Counted from the first letter of the stretch, positions 45,853 to 59,059 are shown. The stretch is DNA of 64,000 nucleotides from Synaphobranchus kaupii (GCA_029718625.1 CM056391.1:5110711-5174710); one strand, 5' to 3'. Made by a program: numbers and translations. Notes: generated by a model from the sequence alone, not told the origin.

Positions 45853-46595
45853 AATATGAGCTTGCCAACAGCTCCAAAATGGGTGGTATGTAGAAAGGGA
45901 ATCTGATTGGCCCAAAAAATGATGTAATGTGTAATGACCAATGGCGGTGAGCGTGCTACCACAAGCATTCTGTCCTCTGAGGAGGGTAGCATTCCAGGAA
46001 AAGCTGTTGTTAGAGAATTTGTACTTCACATTTATTTTTTTGCTCAAAACATAAAAGGGAACGCTGCAGAGATTAACACGAACATGTCATCCCTCCAAAT
46101 TATACTTTCTCTGTGTGTCTGTGTAGCAAAAACAAACTGTTTTTGAAACTGCCGGATTGTTCATGCATGGGACTGTTACACATTTTGTCTGATATTGCGG
46201 TAAAATATTGGCAAGACACACTCATTTTAGCTAGTGTGTTTACAGCTGTTAATTTATGGATGTGATTAACTTTGTGTTTTAATGTTGAAAATTATTATTA
46301 TTTTTTTTTTGAGTGAGAATGTTTAGTGAAAAGATATGTGGCCAAGTGTTGTTAATGCTGTTTCTGCCAACGCTGTGGACAAAGCCACAGCTTGTCACTT
46401 CATTACCACTTTTTGAATATTCCTGAAGGGGTGTGGCCAAAAACTACTTATTTGGGTCGTGCGTGTTGTTTACGCTTCGGCACAATGCTAATGCCATTTC
46501 TGCGAGGTGACTTCCCACTTTGTCAACGCATAAGCATTGCTATGCAAAATAAATTAAATATGAATCATCTCAACACTTCATACACAATATTTGGG
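45853..46595. other. No gene recognised
   Basis: AT-rich. Nothing supported. Confidence 0.35.
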
Positions 46596-46600
46596 CACTA

Positions 46601-46806
46601 AAGTGTAGCATAATGTTTAGAGAATGGGACTTGCAATTCAAAGGTTGTGGGTACGATTCCTATTTCGGGGTGCTACCGTTGTACCCTCGATCGTTGAAGA
46701 CGTTTAACCTAAATTGCTTCAGTAAATATTCAGGTGTATGAATGGATTGTATGTAGAATGTAATCTGTGAAGGTCACTCTGGAGCATCTCCTAAATGCAA
46801 GAGTGT
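46601..46806 (+). mobile_element. tRNA-derived SINE with L2-type tail, diverged
   Basis: GTGTAGCATAATGTTTAGAG (A box) and GGTACGATTCC (B box, one change from GGTTCGATTCC) precede the middle domain and the tail GGTCACTCTGGAGCATCTCC then TAAATGC. It is more diverged than the 42958 copy, so older. Confidence 0.75.
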
Positions 46807-46809
46807 ATT

Positions 46810-47460
46810 ATTCACCCTTGTTTGGAGTAAAATATAAAGATTTTCAAATAATGAAAAGCGTGGAGTGCACTAATTACACCGCAGTGCCTTAATTATACTG
46901 CAGGCAGCACGTGACATTCAACGAGACGGCTAAATGGGTTAAATATCATCAGTCCAGATGTTTGTGACAGTGTTTATCTCTTGCCTATCAGGCGCCTCTA
47001 AGCTGTGGTAAAGAAGGGATTCGGTTTGATGTTATCCAATGAATGCTTCTCAATCCTGCAGGTGTTTGTGTCATCTTTGGTTGGTTAAACACAGCTGGAA
47101 AAATAACAGCCCGTTGAGTCATTTTGTTTTGGGGGTATGCCTAGTTCAACATCATTTGAAGTGTTTGTTGTTGTTTTTTGTTTTTTTTTTGTAGCATGAG
47201 ACATATGAAAGAGGATTTTGGAATAAATCACAGACAAGCTATTTCATCTAAAGCAATCAGATCTCTTTTGAACATATGCATATTAGTTTAATAATCTGTT
47301 TAATCTTTTGGATTAAGAAAAGTTGTTTTGGTATTGAGTAATGCTGCGTTTTTGAACATATCAGAAAGAAATAATAAACTGAACAAATTGACAAACAATC
47401 AAAAACAAAGAACAATGTATTTACAAATGTGGTGTTTGTACTGTAAAACTACATTTTTTT
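46810..47460. other. No gene recognised
   Basis: AT-rich single-copy-looking sequence. Confidence 0.35.
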
Positions 47461-47471
47461 AATTCTTATTT

Positions 47472-47521
47472 TCTCTCTCTCTCTCTCTCTCTAGCTCTCT
47501 AGCTCTCCTTCTCTCCCTCTT

Positions 47522-47552
<31 letters not shown>
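47472..47552. repeat. (CT)n microsatellite
   Basis: CT repeats interrupted by AGCTCTCTAGCTCTCC. Confidence 0.93.
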
Positions 47553-47554
<2 letters not shown>

Positions 47555-47559
47555 TTTCT

Positions 47560-50500
47560 AAAAATCTTTAAACATAGATTTACGTATAGTTTCAATTGGT
47601 ACCAACACAGAAACAGTGTGTGGGAATAACAGTTCTAATTTTGGTTTTTGTTATAATTTACCACATTTCAGTAAGTGATTACACTTTATAAGTACACCCT
47701 AAAAAGTGTGTACAATTTCTGTTCCAAACACGAAATTACATGATAAATTAATTATTAATATTAATATAAATTAAGTTTTATTTGTGTTTAAAGGGACTTG
47801 CAAACAAAATAAGGACAAGTACAATATAATTACTATAATAGAACACAACATCCAATTTCTGTTCTGGCAGACTAACGTAGAAATATGATTATTTGGCAAA
47901 TGCTTGGTACACATTGACAGAGTCCAAACAAAATCATGGTTTGTGCAAACTAAAAGAAATAAAAAAAGAAAAACACATGTTTTTTTTTTGGGAAAACACA
48001 ATTAAATCCTGCAGATTTTAACCAATATGAGCCCCTAAAGACTGGATATACGACGTGTATGTGTTTATCTCTAAAGTAGCCTGTGTCTGACATTCTAGAT
48101 CACGACTGGATACATTTAAAAGTTCAGTATGAAATGTAGGGTTGGCAATGCAGTGAGTCCTTTACTTCCAGTATGTGCATATATATATATCCCCCTTCGG
48201 AAGTATCCCTAAGAGCAAGAGTAGTCATTACCCAGCCTGCCTTGGGGGAGGCCTGTACTTTAGCAGCTCCCTGGCTGATCTCAGGTCAGTGCTCTTTGTT
48301 AGCGCATTAATTAGCCCCATGTAGGGTTTTTCTCATGGAAATGTGCGCTGATAAGATAAGGCATTCCGCCTCGTTTAGAAGAGCCTGGTGTTTTTGTGTC
48401 CACAGCATTATTCTCCTCCGTAAAGTAGTGATAGTGTGGGGTGTGGATTAAAATGGCCGCCCTCACATGCACGTGCGCTCGCATTCTTTTACTGCGTTTG
48501 TATCCCTGAATGCGTCGTGCCTGATGCGACCGCAGCGTCGCCTCCGGACGCACGCAGGGTCAACGCCGAGCGAGAGGAATATCGTACGCCTTGCGCCTGA
48601 GAAAACGCCGTGGCGGTTATCGGCATTGTGACGGGCGGAGATAGCCCCGTTCCGTGTCGTTCGATGGCTTCCGGGCCTGTACAAAGTAACCGCTGCATGG
48701 AAACAGGCATTCGCAAAACAAAAAAAAAGAAGCCACTTTGAGCCGAAAGTGGATCTGGCCCGCTGCCATTACGGCTCTGCTGATTCCACAGCAACAGTGG
48801 GGCCCGGGGGAGATCACGGCACTGTGTGGTTGGAACTGGCTGCTTGGCACGCACTCAACCTTGGCAGGCTTTCTGGGGGTGGGGGGTGTTGCACAGACAC
48901 CATGTGCACTCCACCTGCGGCTCCGTCTCTTGCGCCAAAAGTACTGCAAGCCCCCCCCCCCCCCCCCCCGCTGGCCCGTTAGAAGATGGGGGTTTGGGTG
49001 TCGGTGGGAGGCAGGAGGTGCGGTTGCCACGGAAACACTGGAGGTTCTGGGGGGGGGGTGGATCAATAAACCATTCTGAATACATAAATAAAAATGTTCC
49101 CTTTGCATTTGTACAGGAAACTGCACCAGTCCTGAGTCTGTACAGGTGAGCATAGCTCTCGCCCTGTACTGCTGATGTCATCAAATGGCGCCACGAGGAA
49201 GGCTGACTGCACACCTGTATTATATTACTGTCAAAGGATTATTCCTATTGAACATACTGTAATTTCCCAATTTTCTTTGAAATCCATTCACTTGGATGCA
49301 GCATCTATGATTGTTTTATACACACGTTTGAGCTGAGGAAGCGTAGGATACGCCATTTTTTACATTTATCACAGTGCGCACATTCTCAGAATTATTTTTC
49401 TTAACCGTCAGTCCAGTCGATGATTCAGACAGATGGGTACATTTAGGAAGCCCACTGTAGCACAGAGACCTGTGCGGCGTTATCATCGCAGTTCAACTCT
49501 TCAATCTTTTTTTTTTTTTCCCCTCCACAATTCCCCCCTCATTAAATGCAGCAGATCCGCGGTTTCCCCCCCAAATCCAGCTCCAATAGCGGGGATGCAA
49601 ACGCAAGCGCTGGCTTTAGCGCACCATCGCTGGCAGACATGTACGTTGGCGGTAAATAACCGTCTCAGTGCATCATGTGTAAATAAAGAACACAAGGGGG
49701 GTGGGCATTCAGAAAAGGATTCAAACGGTTCACAGAGTCAGTGACTCAGTGACTCAGTGACTCCAAAAGACAAACAGGAAACACTGAATCAGCTGCATTC
49801 ACCCTGGCCCTCTCTCTTCATTGATCTCTGGGTTATCCAGCGGGGAGGTGGGTGGGAGCTGGAGCTCACTGCTACCCCTGCTGCTGCTTACCGACGAATG
49901 AGCTTCTCCTTCTGGTCGTAGCAGCAGGGTGATGGATTGGGGGGGTTTTCGGGGTGATTATGCGTTGATTGGGTGAGAGGTGCTTGGTAGGGGAGCTGAT
50001 TATTCTGTTTGGTGAAGCGTAGGGGTGGCGGTGTCAGAGGGGGGCAAAATCTGGCACGTTGTGGGTTTCTTTTAAAATCAGGTTTTCTTCCTCCGGCTCA
50101 GGGAGGATTAGCGGGACAGAATCTGGCACCAGCACCGGGCCGAAGGGCTCTTGGGCCTGCCTGTTGTGGGTAGTAAACCCCCTGAATGTGAGCAGGGAGG
50201 ATCGGGGAATGTGGTGGCCAGGTTCTGGACGTACAGGAGCAGACAGGAAGTGGATGTCTGGGACTTCCTGTCAGACACCAGGTTCTGTGTGATTGTACAG
50301 ATTCTCAGCAGGTTCTGAGCACCAGTGTTGCCTTCTATCCTTTCTGCATCCTAACTACGGGAGGTTGTGTTGGTAACAGGAGTTTCTGCCGTTGTTTTAC
50401 GGTACTGAACCGCTCTTTTTGTTGTACTGAACTTGTATATGCTTGCACTCCTTCTCATAAAATGCATAAATTTGGAATCTTTTGGATTCAACGGCAGGAT

Positions 50501-50600
50501 GACAGAAAGGACAATGTTAAGATTATCGAGTGGAGTATCTAGTGAGCATAAAATATCGGTGCCCTCGGTCAGTGGCCATGACCATGGCTTTCTCTGAACT
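47560..50600. other. No gene recognised; C-tract at 48951-48969
   Basis: Many overlapping frames on both strands (48311-49214) come from a GC-rich stretch. None shows a domain. GACTCAGT repeats four times at 49736-49761. Confidence 0.35.
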
Positions 50601-50626
50601 TTGACCTTTGTTTCATGGAATTCTAC

Positions 50627-50652
50627 ATACACACACACACACACACACACAC
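50627..50652. repeat. (CA)n microsatellite
   Basis: About 13 CA units. Confidence 0.9.
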
Positions 50653-51001
50653 CCCGAATATGTGAGATGGCAGCAAACGTTGCCCGTGGGTTTTTTATCA
50701 ACGGCATGGCGTCCTTCCAGCCGACAGCAGGCGGAGAGCTGTGATTGGCTGCCTGCCTCGTTCCCGGCACCTGGAGTTGCCCGGGGCGACGGCTGCGTTC
50801 CGCTGGCACTGCCCAACCTTCTCATGCTGTGGAGGGGGCGCAGAGAATCGCTAAAGCGCCTCCGGGGTAGAAACGCGCTGGCAACCGCCAACAGCCATAA
50901 AAACCTATTTTAAATATTACGTTTAAAGTTCGATATTTTCAATGGGTTATTGCAGCTGTTCTTCCATTTCCAGAACCTTTGTGTGCCGTTTCAGAGAGCA
51001 G

Positions 51002-51003
<2 letters not shown>

Positions 51004-51036
<33 letters not shown>
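51004..51036. repeat. (GT)n microsatellite
   Basis: About 16 GT units. Confidence 0.92.
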
Positions 51037-51037
<1 letters not shown>

Positions 51038-51357
51038 AGGAGAATGTCAGCGAGGATTTTAGGGGCTGACATAGTGACACACTGTGGCTTGCACTGATGT
51101 AGGCTGACAGGGAAGGGCTGAACATAACTTAATGACAAGAACAGGCCAATCAGTCCAACAATGCTTCGCCATTTTCCTACCACTAAAGGATACCTGGTGC
51201 TCACTGTTTACCTACAAACTAGATAGTATCCAGCACCGTTTGGCTTCTCGCTTTGCTGATTGTGTTCACATTTTATAGTGTTGTTTTATTTATTATTATT
51301 TTTTTACATTTAGCCAGCTGTAGTGTCTGTTAAATGCACCGAAGCCAGGGCTAGTCG

Positions 51358-51490
51358 ACTCCAGGTCCTGTGGCCCACAGTGTCTGCAGGCATCTGCTTC
51401 AACCACACACTACACCACCTGATTTCACTCATGAGCTCACTTCCTAAACCAAGGAGGCAAAATAATTGGTGAAATTAATTATTGGCTCGT
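51358..51490. repeat. CTCCAGGTCCTG dispersed repeat fragment
   Basis: It matches the GGCCACAGTGTCTGCAGG core of 34143-34262 and continues into TTCAACCACACACTACACCA then CCTGATTTCACTC. Confidence 0.45.
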
Positions 51491-51524
51491 TGGTGGTGAG
51501 TGCTATCATTGGTGAAGAGTACTA

Positions 51525-51608
51525 TCATTCCTGGTGAGTGCTATATTTGCTGGTGAGTGCTATATTTGCTGGTGAGTGCTATATTTCCTGGTCAGTGCTA
51601 TATTTGGC
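51525..51608. repeat. 19-bp tandem repeat, about 5 copies
   Basis: The unit is CTGGTGAGTGCTATATTTG with variants CCTGGT and GTCAGT. Confidence 0.85.
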
Positions 51609-51609
51609 A

Positions 51610-52720
51610 GACAACGCTGTCACTGGATTCTTCCAAATGATGTTCAACATGCGTATTTTTTTTATTTTTTAAGGAGGTATTTCTGAGCTGTGCTTTGGAA
51701 TAACAGGCCTTCATTGAGGTTTAAAGAGCCACCCCCCCCGCCCCCCCCACAAGCTCCTACCCCCCCATCCCTAACCTCACCTCTCCCCATTACTGCCACA
51801 AACATCTGACCTTTCCTGTAATTAAAGCACAGGGTTTCCCCCGGAGCCGCCTCATCTGCAGGGGCATTAGTACACCCCTGCGGTGGTCAGCCGAGGCCAT
51901 GGGGCCTATCACAGCTTGGATGCACCTGGACACTGAACCACAAAGGCCTGTGGGGCGTGCCGAAGAGCAGGAAGGGACATTAATCTCCCTAAAACCTCAA
52001 AGCAGATATGACACTTTTGGCCCCTTATGTGGGGATTGACCCTGCTCTGGGAGAGAAGGGACCACTAGTGGCCCCCTTGAGGCCTCATTTGGACCCGGAT
52101 CAGAAAGACGGGGCAGGGGCCTGGGTCGGGTGCCGCTCCTACCTGTGCCCTTTGGGGCATGCCAGCCCCCCCCCCCCCCCCAAATCTCCCAATCTCCAAC
52201 GGGACGGGGTTTCTGTATTTGAAAAGCTCTGCTGGGTGCTGGCTGATCTCCACTGACCTGCTGGAAGAGAGGGTAATCCCCACCCTTCCCGTCTTCCACA
52301 GCCGGCAGGTCCTGGCACAGACGGACGCTGACGTGCTCCTCTGAGATGGCACACAACGTTATATTCCTTTTTGATTCTTCGTTATTTCACAAGCCGCCAA
52401 ACGGTTTGGCTCAAAGGTGCTAATGGCACTCATTTTGTCAGTATCATATCTAATTCTGAAATATCTGCCATCGATGAAAACCAAAAGTATTTGTATGCAG
52501 TCTCTTCTGACCAATTAATATATTTTATTAAAAGCCCTCACATGAAATGGCACTGGAATGTACAGTCATTCTATAGATTGCTGTTTATCATTAATATATT
52601 TGCACATTATAAATGGAGAATCTGTGCATGAATAATATTGCACGGGGGTTTGTACTGCAGTATGCAGTATGCCCTAATTCTTTGCACTGTAAACTTTACA
52701 CAGTATGTAAATATAGTATA
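51610..52720. other. No gene recognised; C-tract at 52166-52181
   Basis: GC-rich 51830-52340 gives overlapping frames on both strands without motifs. Confidence 0.35.
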
Positions 52721-52724
52721 TATA

Positions 52725-53517
52725 CAGTTGAAGTCGGAAGTTTACATACACTTAGGTCGAAGTCATTAAAACTCATTTTTAACCGCTCAACAGATTTCAT
52801 GTTAGCAAACTATAGTGTCGGCAAGTCAGTTAGGACATCTACTTTGTGCATGACACAAGTAATTTTTTCCAACAATTGTTTACAGCCAGATTATTTCACT
52901 TTTAATTTACTATATCATAATTTCAGTGGGTCAGAAGTTTACATACACTAAGTTGACTGTGCCTTTAAATTTTTTATATTTGGTCGCATATCCTTTGCAT
53001 GCCATGACTTCCTGATGTCTGTGACCCAACAACATCAAACGACTCTTGATATCTTATTTTCTGGTACTCCTACAAGCGATACTATAACGTCTCTGCATTC
53101 GAATGGATCTCTGTGGGAATTGGGGGGGTGGGACTAGATTTAGCTGTAAATTATACCGGAACAGTATGGAACACATGATTGGTAAAATGGCTGTAAGTCA
53201 ACAAGGGTCTGAGGTATCAAACAAGCCTCAAACCATCATTCTGCTGCCAGATATGCAGTAGATATGGATGGATCACTTTAAGGGTTGTTTCTCCTGACAA
53301 ATTTAACTATTGAACTCTATGGAAAAATAAGTCAGGAGAAGAAACCCTTCAAGTTATCCATCCATATCTAACTGTATTTCTGGCAGCAGAGTGATGATTT
53401 AAGGCTTGTTTGATATGTCAGACCCTTGATGACTTAGAGCCATTTAGCCAACCATGTGTTTCCATACTGTTCCGGTGTAATTTACAGCCAAATCTAGTCC
53501 CACCCCCCCAATTCTGT
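52725..53517 (+). mobile_element. Sleeping Beauty-like Tc1 palindromic element, right end missing
   Basis: CAGTTGAAGTCGGAAGTTTA (after TA) and the inner CAGTGGGTCAGAAGTTTACA are the outer and inner direct repeats of the left inverted repeat of Sleeping Beauty/salmonid-type Tc1 elements. The interior is not a transposase but an inverted repeat. Its left arm (about 53117-53298) faces a right arm (about 53333-53516), for example CCCTTCAAGTTATCCATCCA against GGATGGATCACTTTAAGGG. The element breaks off where a right half should begin. Confidence 0.88.
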
Positions 53518-54145
53518 AATAAGCAAGAGGGGTGCTACTTCTATGATGACCTCTGTATTCTACTTTGGGGTCACTTCAGATGAGAAGTCTTCCAATCAAA
53601 GAAATCATCACATTTAAAGAGATACCTTCCCTAACTGATAAAAAGCAGGAGAGAACAGGTCTTTCAGGTCCGCCATTTTGAATTATGAAGAAGGCGTAGA
53701 CATCGCTTGTTCAGTGTTCCTCTGGGTGTGATGAAAAGATCTCTCTCTCAGATGACACACTAATCTGATCTGTTTCACATCTCCCCTATCTTTGCACGGC
53801 ACTTTTGGGCAAAGATAACCTTTATTCATCTTTTTATGTTTACTTTTAATGGCAGCTCCTGAAGCTTTTAATCGGAGCATTTTCCTGAAGATCAGAGAAA
53901 CAGGAGCCCGTGTATCTCCTCGCCTGCAGAGAATCTGAAATAGGAACATTAATAATAGAACTGAACTTTCCTTCCGTGTGATTCCTGGTAGATTTCTTTG
54001 ATGTGCTGATTAAAATTCATCTTATCAAACATGTTGAAAATCAGATATGACACAAAGTGAAATGTACTATCGACTTACAAGCTATGTAGTACTTGTTTGT
54101 GTGACAGACAGGTTAATTTACTGTCTTTAACAATTACATTATACA

Positions 54146-54365
54146 TGAAGCATAATTTGGTAGGGAACTGAGCTTGTAACCCAAAGGCTGCAGGTTCGAT
54201 TCCCACCCACTGCCATTTTACCTTGTAAGCAATGTACTTAACCTGAATTACTTCAGTAGCCTATACATCTTTCTGTAAAAATGGATACTGTGTACAAATG
54301 CAGAAAGTTATGTGCCAGTTGCTTGGGATAAGAACGTCTGCTAAATGCCATAATGTAATGCAATG
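54146..54365 (+). mobile_element. tRNA-derived SINE with L2-type tail
   Basis: The A-box region is degenerate. The B box GGTTCGATTCC is perfect at 54193-54203. The tail is GATAAGAACGTCTGCTAAAT then GCCATAATGTAATGCAATG. Confidence 0.82.
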
Positions 54366-54399
54366 CTACTGCTGTGGCTTCCAGCACAATGACCATTCC

Positions 54400-54710
54400 T
54401 CCGGACAGAACCTTACCAGACCCCTTCAGTGTGAGCTTGTGGACTGCCCTGTTCAATTCAAACCACAAATTTTTTGGTCAGTTTCAAGTCTCTATACCGA
54501 GATGGTTATTGCATTGAAAAAAGGAGTGCTTTTTGTGGTTTGAACTGAAGAGGGCAGTCCACAACCTCAGAGTTTTGATTGGAACTGGGCACAATGGTCA
54601 GATGAGTCCAACATTGAACATAAAAACATCAGTCATTACCTCTATTGTTCATTTTAACAGCCTTTTCTTCATCAAGTGTGCCAATAATTTTGGAGGGCAT
54701 TGTGTGTTTT
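54400..54710. mobile_element. Tc1-like fragment with internal hairpin
   Basis: TTGTGGACTGCCCT...AAACCACAAA (54438-54470) faces TTTGTGGTTTGAACTG then AAGAGGGCAGTCCACAA (54533-54565). GTGCCAATAATTTTGGAGGG at 54679-54698 is a word familiar from fish Tc1-like ends. There is no transposase frame. Confidence 0.55.
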
Positions 54711-54719
54711 AACGATGGT

Positions 54720-55760
54720 GATTGTGCAGTTTGAGCACCCTGTTCTTTCATTTTTACAACATATTAAATGCCTGAAATTACCTTTTAAAACATGTTAAAA
54801 TGAACATGGATCCAACATAACAAGTCTGTCATATGGGTAGAGAACATTTGAATGCTTCGTACCTCAAATCTACTATCTGCTAATTATCTCTAATAAAGCT
54901 CCCGACGGGAAACTGCCGATCGCTCTTTTCAGAGAATGCCCGACGGGTGCTCTTTTTAAAAGCATCTCTGCAGCCACGGCTGGCTCAGGAGAGCGCGTTT
55001 TCACACTCCCGGTGCCGCCAAAGGGGAGCAGGCGAGCATACGCCAAAAATGTCACAGGGTCCCAGGTCCCGTTCCTCCCCTGAATGATAACTGGCAGCTC
55101 TAAACGGTTTTCTAGCGCAGAACACTCACAGAGAGTGCGATTGATCATGCAAATGCGTTGCGCGCGCCCAGCTGCTTCCTTGGCACGCGCCAGTGCCCCC
55201 CGTCTCTCTCTATCTTTCTCCACCGGGCTGTGATTGAGCCATTCTCTGCACGGACACAATTAGGCAAGCGCGTTCGCTTTGTACAGCGAAGAACGAAATT
55301 AAAAACCTTACTGCGTCACAGGGCAACAATTCAAACTCGAACGAACTGGCCAGATTCGGGAGAAACCTGGACGGGTAAACCGTTTATCCACCAGGGGACT
55401 CCATAAGCTAAATTCTTGGGTTTAAAACTCAGGTGTACTTGGAAGGGTTGTATCGCCATCTAGTGTACCTATTCATGTATGCGCGCTCAATGGTTCAAAT
55501 AATTAAATAATTAAAATGTGCATTATTTGCATTACAGGAGCGAAAGCGTTTTAGAAAAAGAAAAAGAAAGATAACCCGCGCAACTAAAGTCCTGAAATTC
55601 TCCCATGTAGCCTAATTGTATGCAGTGTGATTACTTATATATTATATATAAAAGTATAAAATTGTCATTAATAATAATAATAATAATAATATAAAATATA
55701 TTTTTTATTGTTGATATATTTTTTTCTTTTTAGGTTTTTAATAAAAAATGCACCAGCTTT
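54720..55760. other. No gene recognised
   Basis: A 128-codon minus-strand frame (55259-54873) over GC-rich sequence has no domain. CGCCATCTAGTGTACC at 55453 is a weak CTCF-like word. Confidence 0.35.
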
Positions 55761-55767
55761 AGCCTAC

Positions 55768-55816
<49 letters not shown>

Positions 55817-55832
55817 CACACACGCACGCACG
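55768..55832. repeat. (CT)n(CA)n microsatellite
   Basis: A CT run passes into a CA run and CACG repeats. Confidence 0.95.
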
Positions 55833-55839
55833 CACAAAT

Positions 55840-56880
55840 CCCAATTCTGTAACCGTATTGCATATGCAGTACTTTAAGACAGGCGCACTCCTGCTGGTAA
55901 GAATGTGCGACACAGCAGAGCAGACTTGGCATCATATCTAAAAGAGCTATGATAATTCTGAACAAGAGCATATTACATTGCTCAGAGAATTAAGTGAACA
56001 GAGTCTGGTAAATTAACCACATGTATTCTGGTTCTTAATCGGTGTGCTTCCATATGTTCAACATAGTTAAATATATTGGAGATGGAGCTCAATATATGGC
56101 CTACTTGAAAAAATAAACAAAAATGACACATGGTCTTGTTAAAATGTGCATCATCCTCACATAGGCTACTTTCGAAGTGAAGGAGACGATTAATATATAT
56201 GTATTATAAATGTATATATTATATATATTATAAATACTATAAATGTGTTCTGTCCCTTGTTAGAACTTTCAGAAGCAAACTAACTGAATTATAATGAGCT
56301 ACTTTTTCTCAGATTGTCTGTTCGTCTGAACAGAAATCCAAATACAGAACCGTAATGTTTGTTTTTTAGACTTCAGACGGAGCGATCCGAGGGACATCTG
56401 TTTACATGGCTGTATGGCAGAAGAGACGGCAAGCGACTGAACCGCAAGGTCAAATCGACTGCTGAGGGAAAGATTAGAAGTGATCCGTTTGATTTCCATT
56501 TCTAAGGCTGGCACAGAATTTGCATTTTGTTTTCATCAACCATGAGGACGGTTGCGTACCAGTTCTTTAGACACCGTTTGCACGGATGCTGAAACTAATC
56601 AGTGAATGCACCAGTAAGCCGAAGTAAAACACATTTGTGGTCAATAAGCTGTTAGTGCTGATTTCTACATTTTAAAGAAATGCTGTACCGTAATCCTACA
56701 TATTTTTAAAAATGCTTTTTCCCTTCTCCTCAATTTGGGACTTCCCAGTATTTGCTCCACATTTACCTCCATTTTTTTATTCAGGTAAGCACAAATAAGC
56801 ACATTGCTCTCCTCTGAAGGATGTAATGCCAGCCACCTTTGCAAGTCAGGCCTGCACAGTCTTTATTCCCAGCAAGATGA
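55840..56880. other. No gene recognised
   Basis: AT-rich with TATA-type low complexity near 56190-56240. Confidence 0.35.
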
Positions 56881-56886
56881 CGAGGG

Positions 56887-57010
56887 CTGTGCCAGAATCA
56901 ATGCCCTTCCATACTATTGAGTATGTTAGTCGAGTACACTGGATTAGAAAGTTAAGTAGGCAAAATGTCCTGTAAAGTGTACCTAAAATCCCAGGATGAT
57001 ATGCATATTG
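56887..57010 (+). repeat. GTCCGAA-family dispersed repeat, copy 4 (partial)
   Basis: GGCTGTGCCAGAATCAATGC, CCTTCCATACTATTGAGTAT and GTCGAGTACACTGGATTAGA closely match the 3004 copy. The right half is missing. Confidence 0.65.
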
Positions 57011-57014
57011 TGCA

Positions 57015-58800
57015 ACTGCTATATATTTAAAATGTGTTGAGTAATTGCATAGTCTTGGTGGTAGTAGTACTTGTTTACCGTTTTACTCAAGGCATATTTT
57101 TGGATGGGGACTTGGGCCCAGGGCTACTATAGTCAGAGGGACTACGTGTGGTTCATAATTATGAGAAAAGTAATTATATTTTATCAGAGAAGATCAGGTC
57201 CAGTGAGCGGTTTGAAAATAAGGGTCTAATAAAAACACAAAAAAATCAATGAGAAAAAATGCATGATTTGAGGACAAGTTTGATTAAATTAAGCAAAATG
57301 ATCTGCCAGTGGGGTAAAAAAAAATGCACTTGATAAGATTTACTTAAAACAAGGAACATATTAAATTAAGCTAAATAATCTGGAAAGGTAAGGAAATTAA
57401 ACTTGTTAGAAAAACAAGTTAAGTTTATAAATACCCATTAAAATTATTTTTTTATTTATTTTTTGCTGTGTCCAGCATCAGAACAGATGACGAGAGACCA
57501 TGGAACCAGAGGGAAATGGTATAATTTACTCTTTACAGTGTTAGTTGTAGTGACCATGACAAGATTCCTGTGAGAGAATAAACTTAAATTTTACCTCTTC
57601 AACAGCCATTATTTAGGATGCGCAGTGTTCTGTAGCTATCGCTGAGTGCCTCTCAGATTAAAAGACTTCAGGAAGAAAACAGATGGGACCCAGGACTAAT
57701 ATGTTGGGGTACGCCGTTGGGAATGGAGAGGAACATGCCTGGACCAGAATGTGCAGCTTTTTTTGGGGGGGGGGGGGGGTGGTCGGGTCACGGTTACCAA
57801 GGCAACAGTGAGACTGAGAGGGGAGAACTAAAGGGGGGCTCTGGAGAGCTGAGCTCCTGCATGTTTTAGCCGTTCCTCTACTGGGCAACTATAGAAGAGA
57901 TTTACAATCTGGCTGTTGGTCTGTGTATTTACAACACCAATGTGAATTGAATCTACAATATCACACAAAAAACGTTTTTCAATGGACCACTTTCCCCTGC
58001 GAGTAAACTGCTTGAATTGAAAGAAATGGCAATTACCATCATGAAAAAGAAAGAAAAAAAAACAAAACAGCGTGGATAGTGTGGTTATTTCTGCCAGTAC
58101 TCCTGTAATGAAGTTTCGGAGAGGGGCATTTTCAAACCACACGGTGGGGAATTGGAATGGACGCCATTTTGTTTCATTAGCTCCCGCCACTGCGTTGGTA
58201 TCAAATGCCCATCAGCTCTGAATCAAACAGAAAGGAAGACCGCTGAACAGATGACTGAGGACTGAGAATAACGACAAACAAACAGAAGAGCAGCATGCTA
58301 CCGCTAAGCGACTTCTGAAGCAATATGGCAACTCAAACGGGACAGAAAGCGATTGGTTCAAGCGCAGCATTCCCGGACTTGGAATCATACGCCAGGCGGT
58401 TGTATGAAAGCGGCGGTTCCCAGCGGTCCTCGCGGGACTGCTGCCGAGACACCGATCCGGAGGATGAAACCAACTTCAGTTCTGCAGATGAACGCACTTG
58501 AAAAGCTCATCTGGCAAGCTCACGAGACGTTGATTTTATCCTTCAGAATTGCATAAGGTTATAAGATTATATTTTTTCATACCGGTGTAGCCTAGCCTAC
58601 TCCTCCAAAGTCCTTTTCACATTTCACCAACTAGGCCACCTTCCAGACCATTGGTCAAATACTTGTATTTGAATTATGTATACTAAATTGAAATTGCATT
58701 GTTCAAAAAAAAAAAAAAAAACTATTACACGGTTATTGTTTGGTCAATCATTTAATTATGCAAGTTAAAAATATATATGTTTGAGTACATAAAAATGTAG
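57015..58800. other. No gene recognised; G-tract at 57765-57779
   Basis: Short frames on both strands without motifs. Confidence 0.35.
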
Positions 58801-58807
58801 GTAAAAA

Positions 58808-59058
58808 ATTTGAGGACGGTTTTATTTCCCTTTCAGTTCCTCCATGATGAAGGGCTGTTCCTTTTCCAAAATCCTGTACAGCTTATCTTTTGGTCAATTG
58901 GCACAATGACATCATACACAAGCTTTCTACTTTGGTCCCAGCATGTTTTTCTTAGTTTCAGGTTGTAGGCTACACTGCTGATTACTCCCTCTTGAAGAAG
59001 GTCATTCTCATGGGTTTCATTTCAGGTCGACCTGGTCCTCATCCCACATTATTGCAGC
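58808..59058 (-). other. Possible 3'-terminal exon on minus strand
   Basis: On the minus strand TTCTGTTTGTCAACAG is an acceptor. A 13-codon open end (AAIMWDEDQVDLK then TGA at 59019-59017) follows, then about 190 bases and AATAAA at about 58830-58825. This is the order expected of a last exon. The coding part is too short to identify, and no upstream exon was found. Confidence 0.25.
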
Positions 59059-59059
59059 C

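Noticed and set aside
45442..46047. A 201-codon minus-strand frame and a 145-codon plus-strand frame
   Set aside because: Both lie over the 48-bp minisatellite, whose length keeps every frame open. The repetitive peptide is a by-product.
48489..49214. Several overlapping frames of 73-178 codons on both strands
   Set aside because: GC-rich, stop-poor sequence opens frames in all directions. No domain, no splice pattern, and a C-tract runs through them.
54873..55259. A 128-codon minus-strand frame
   Set aside because: GC-rich shadow without a domain or splice signals.
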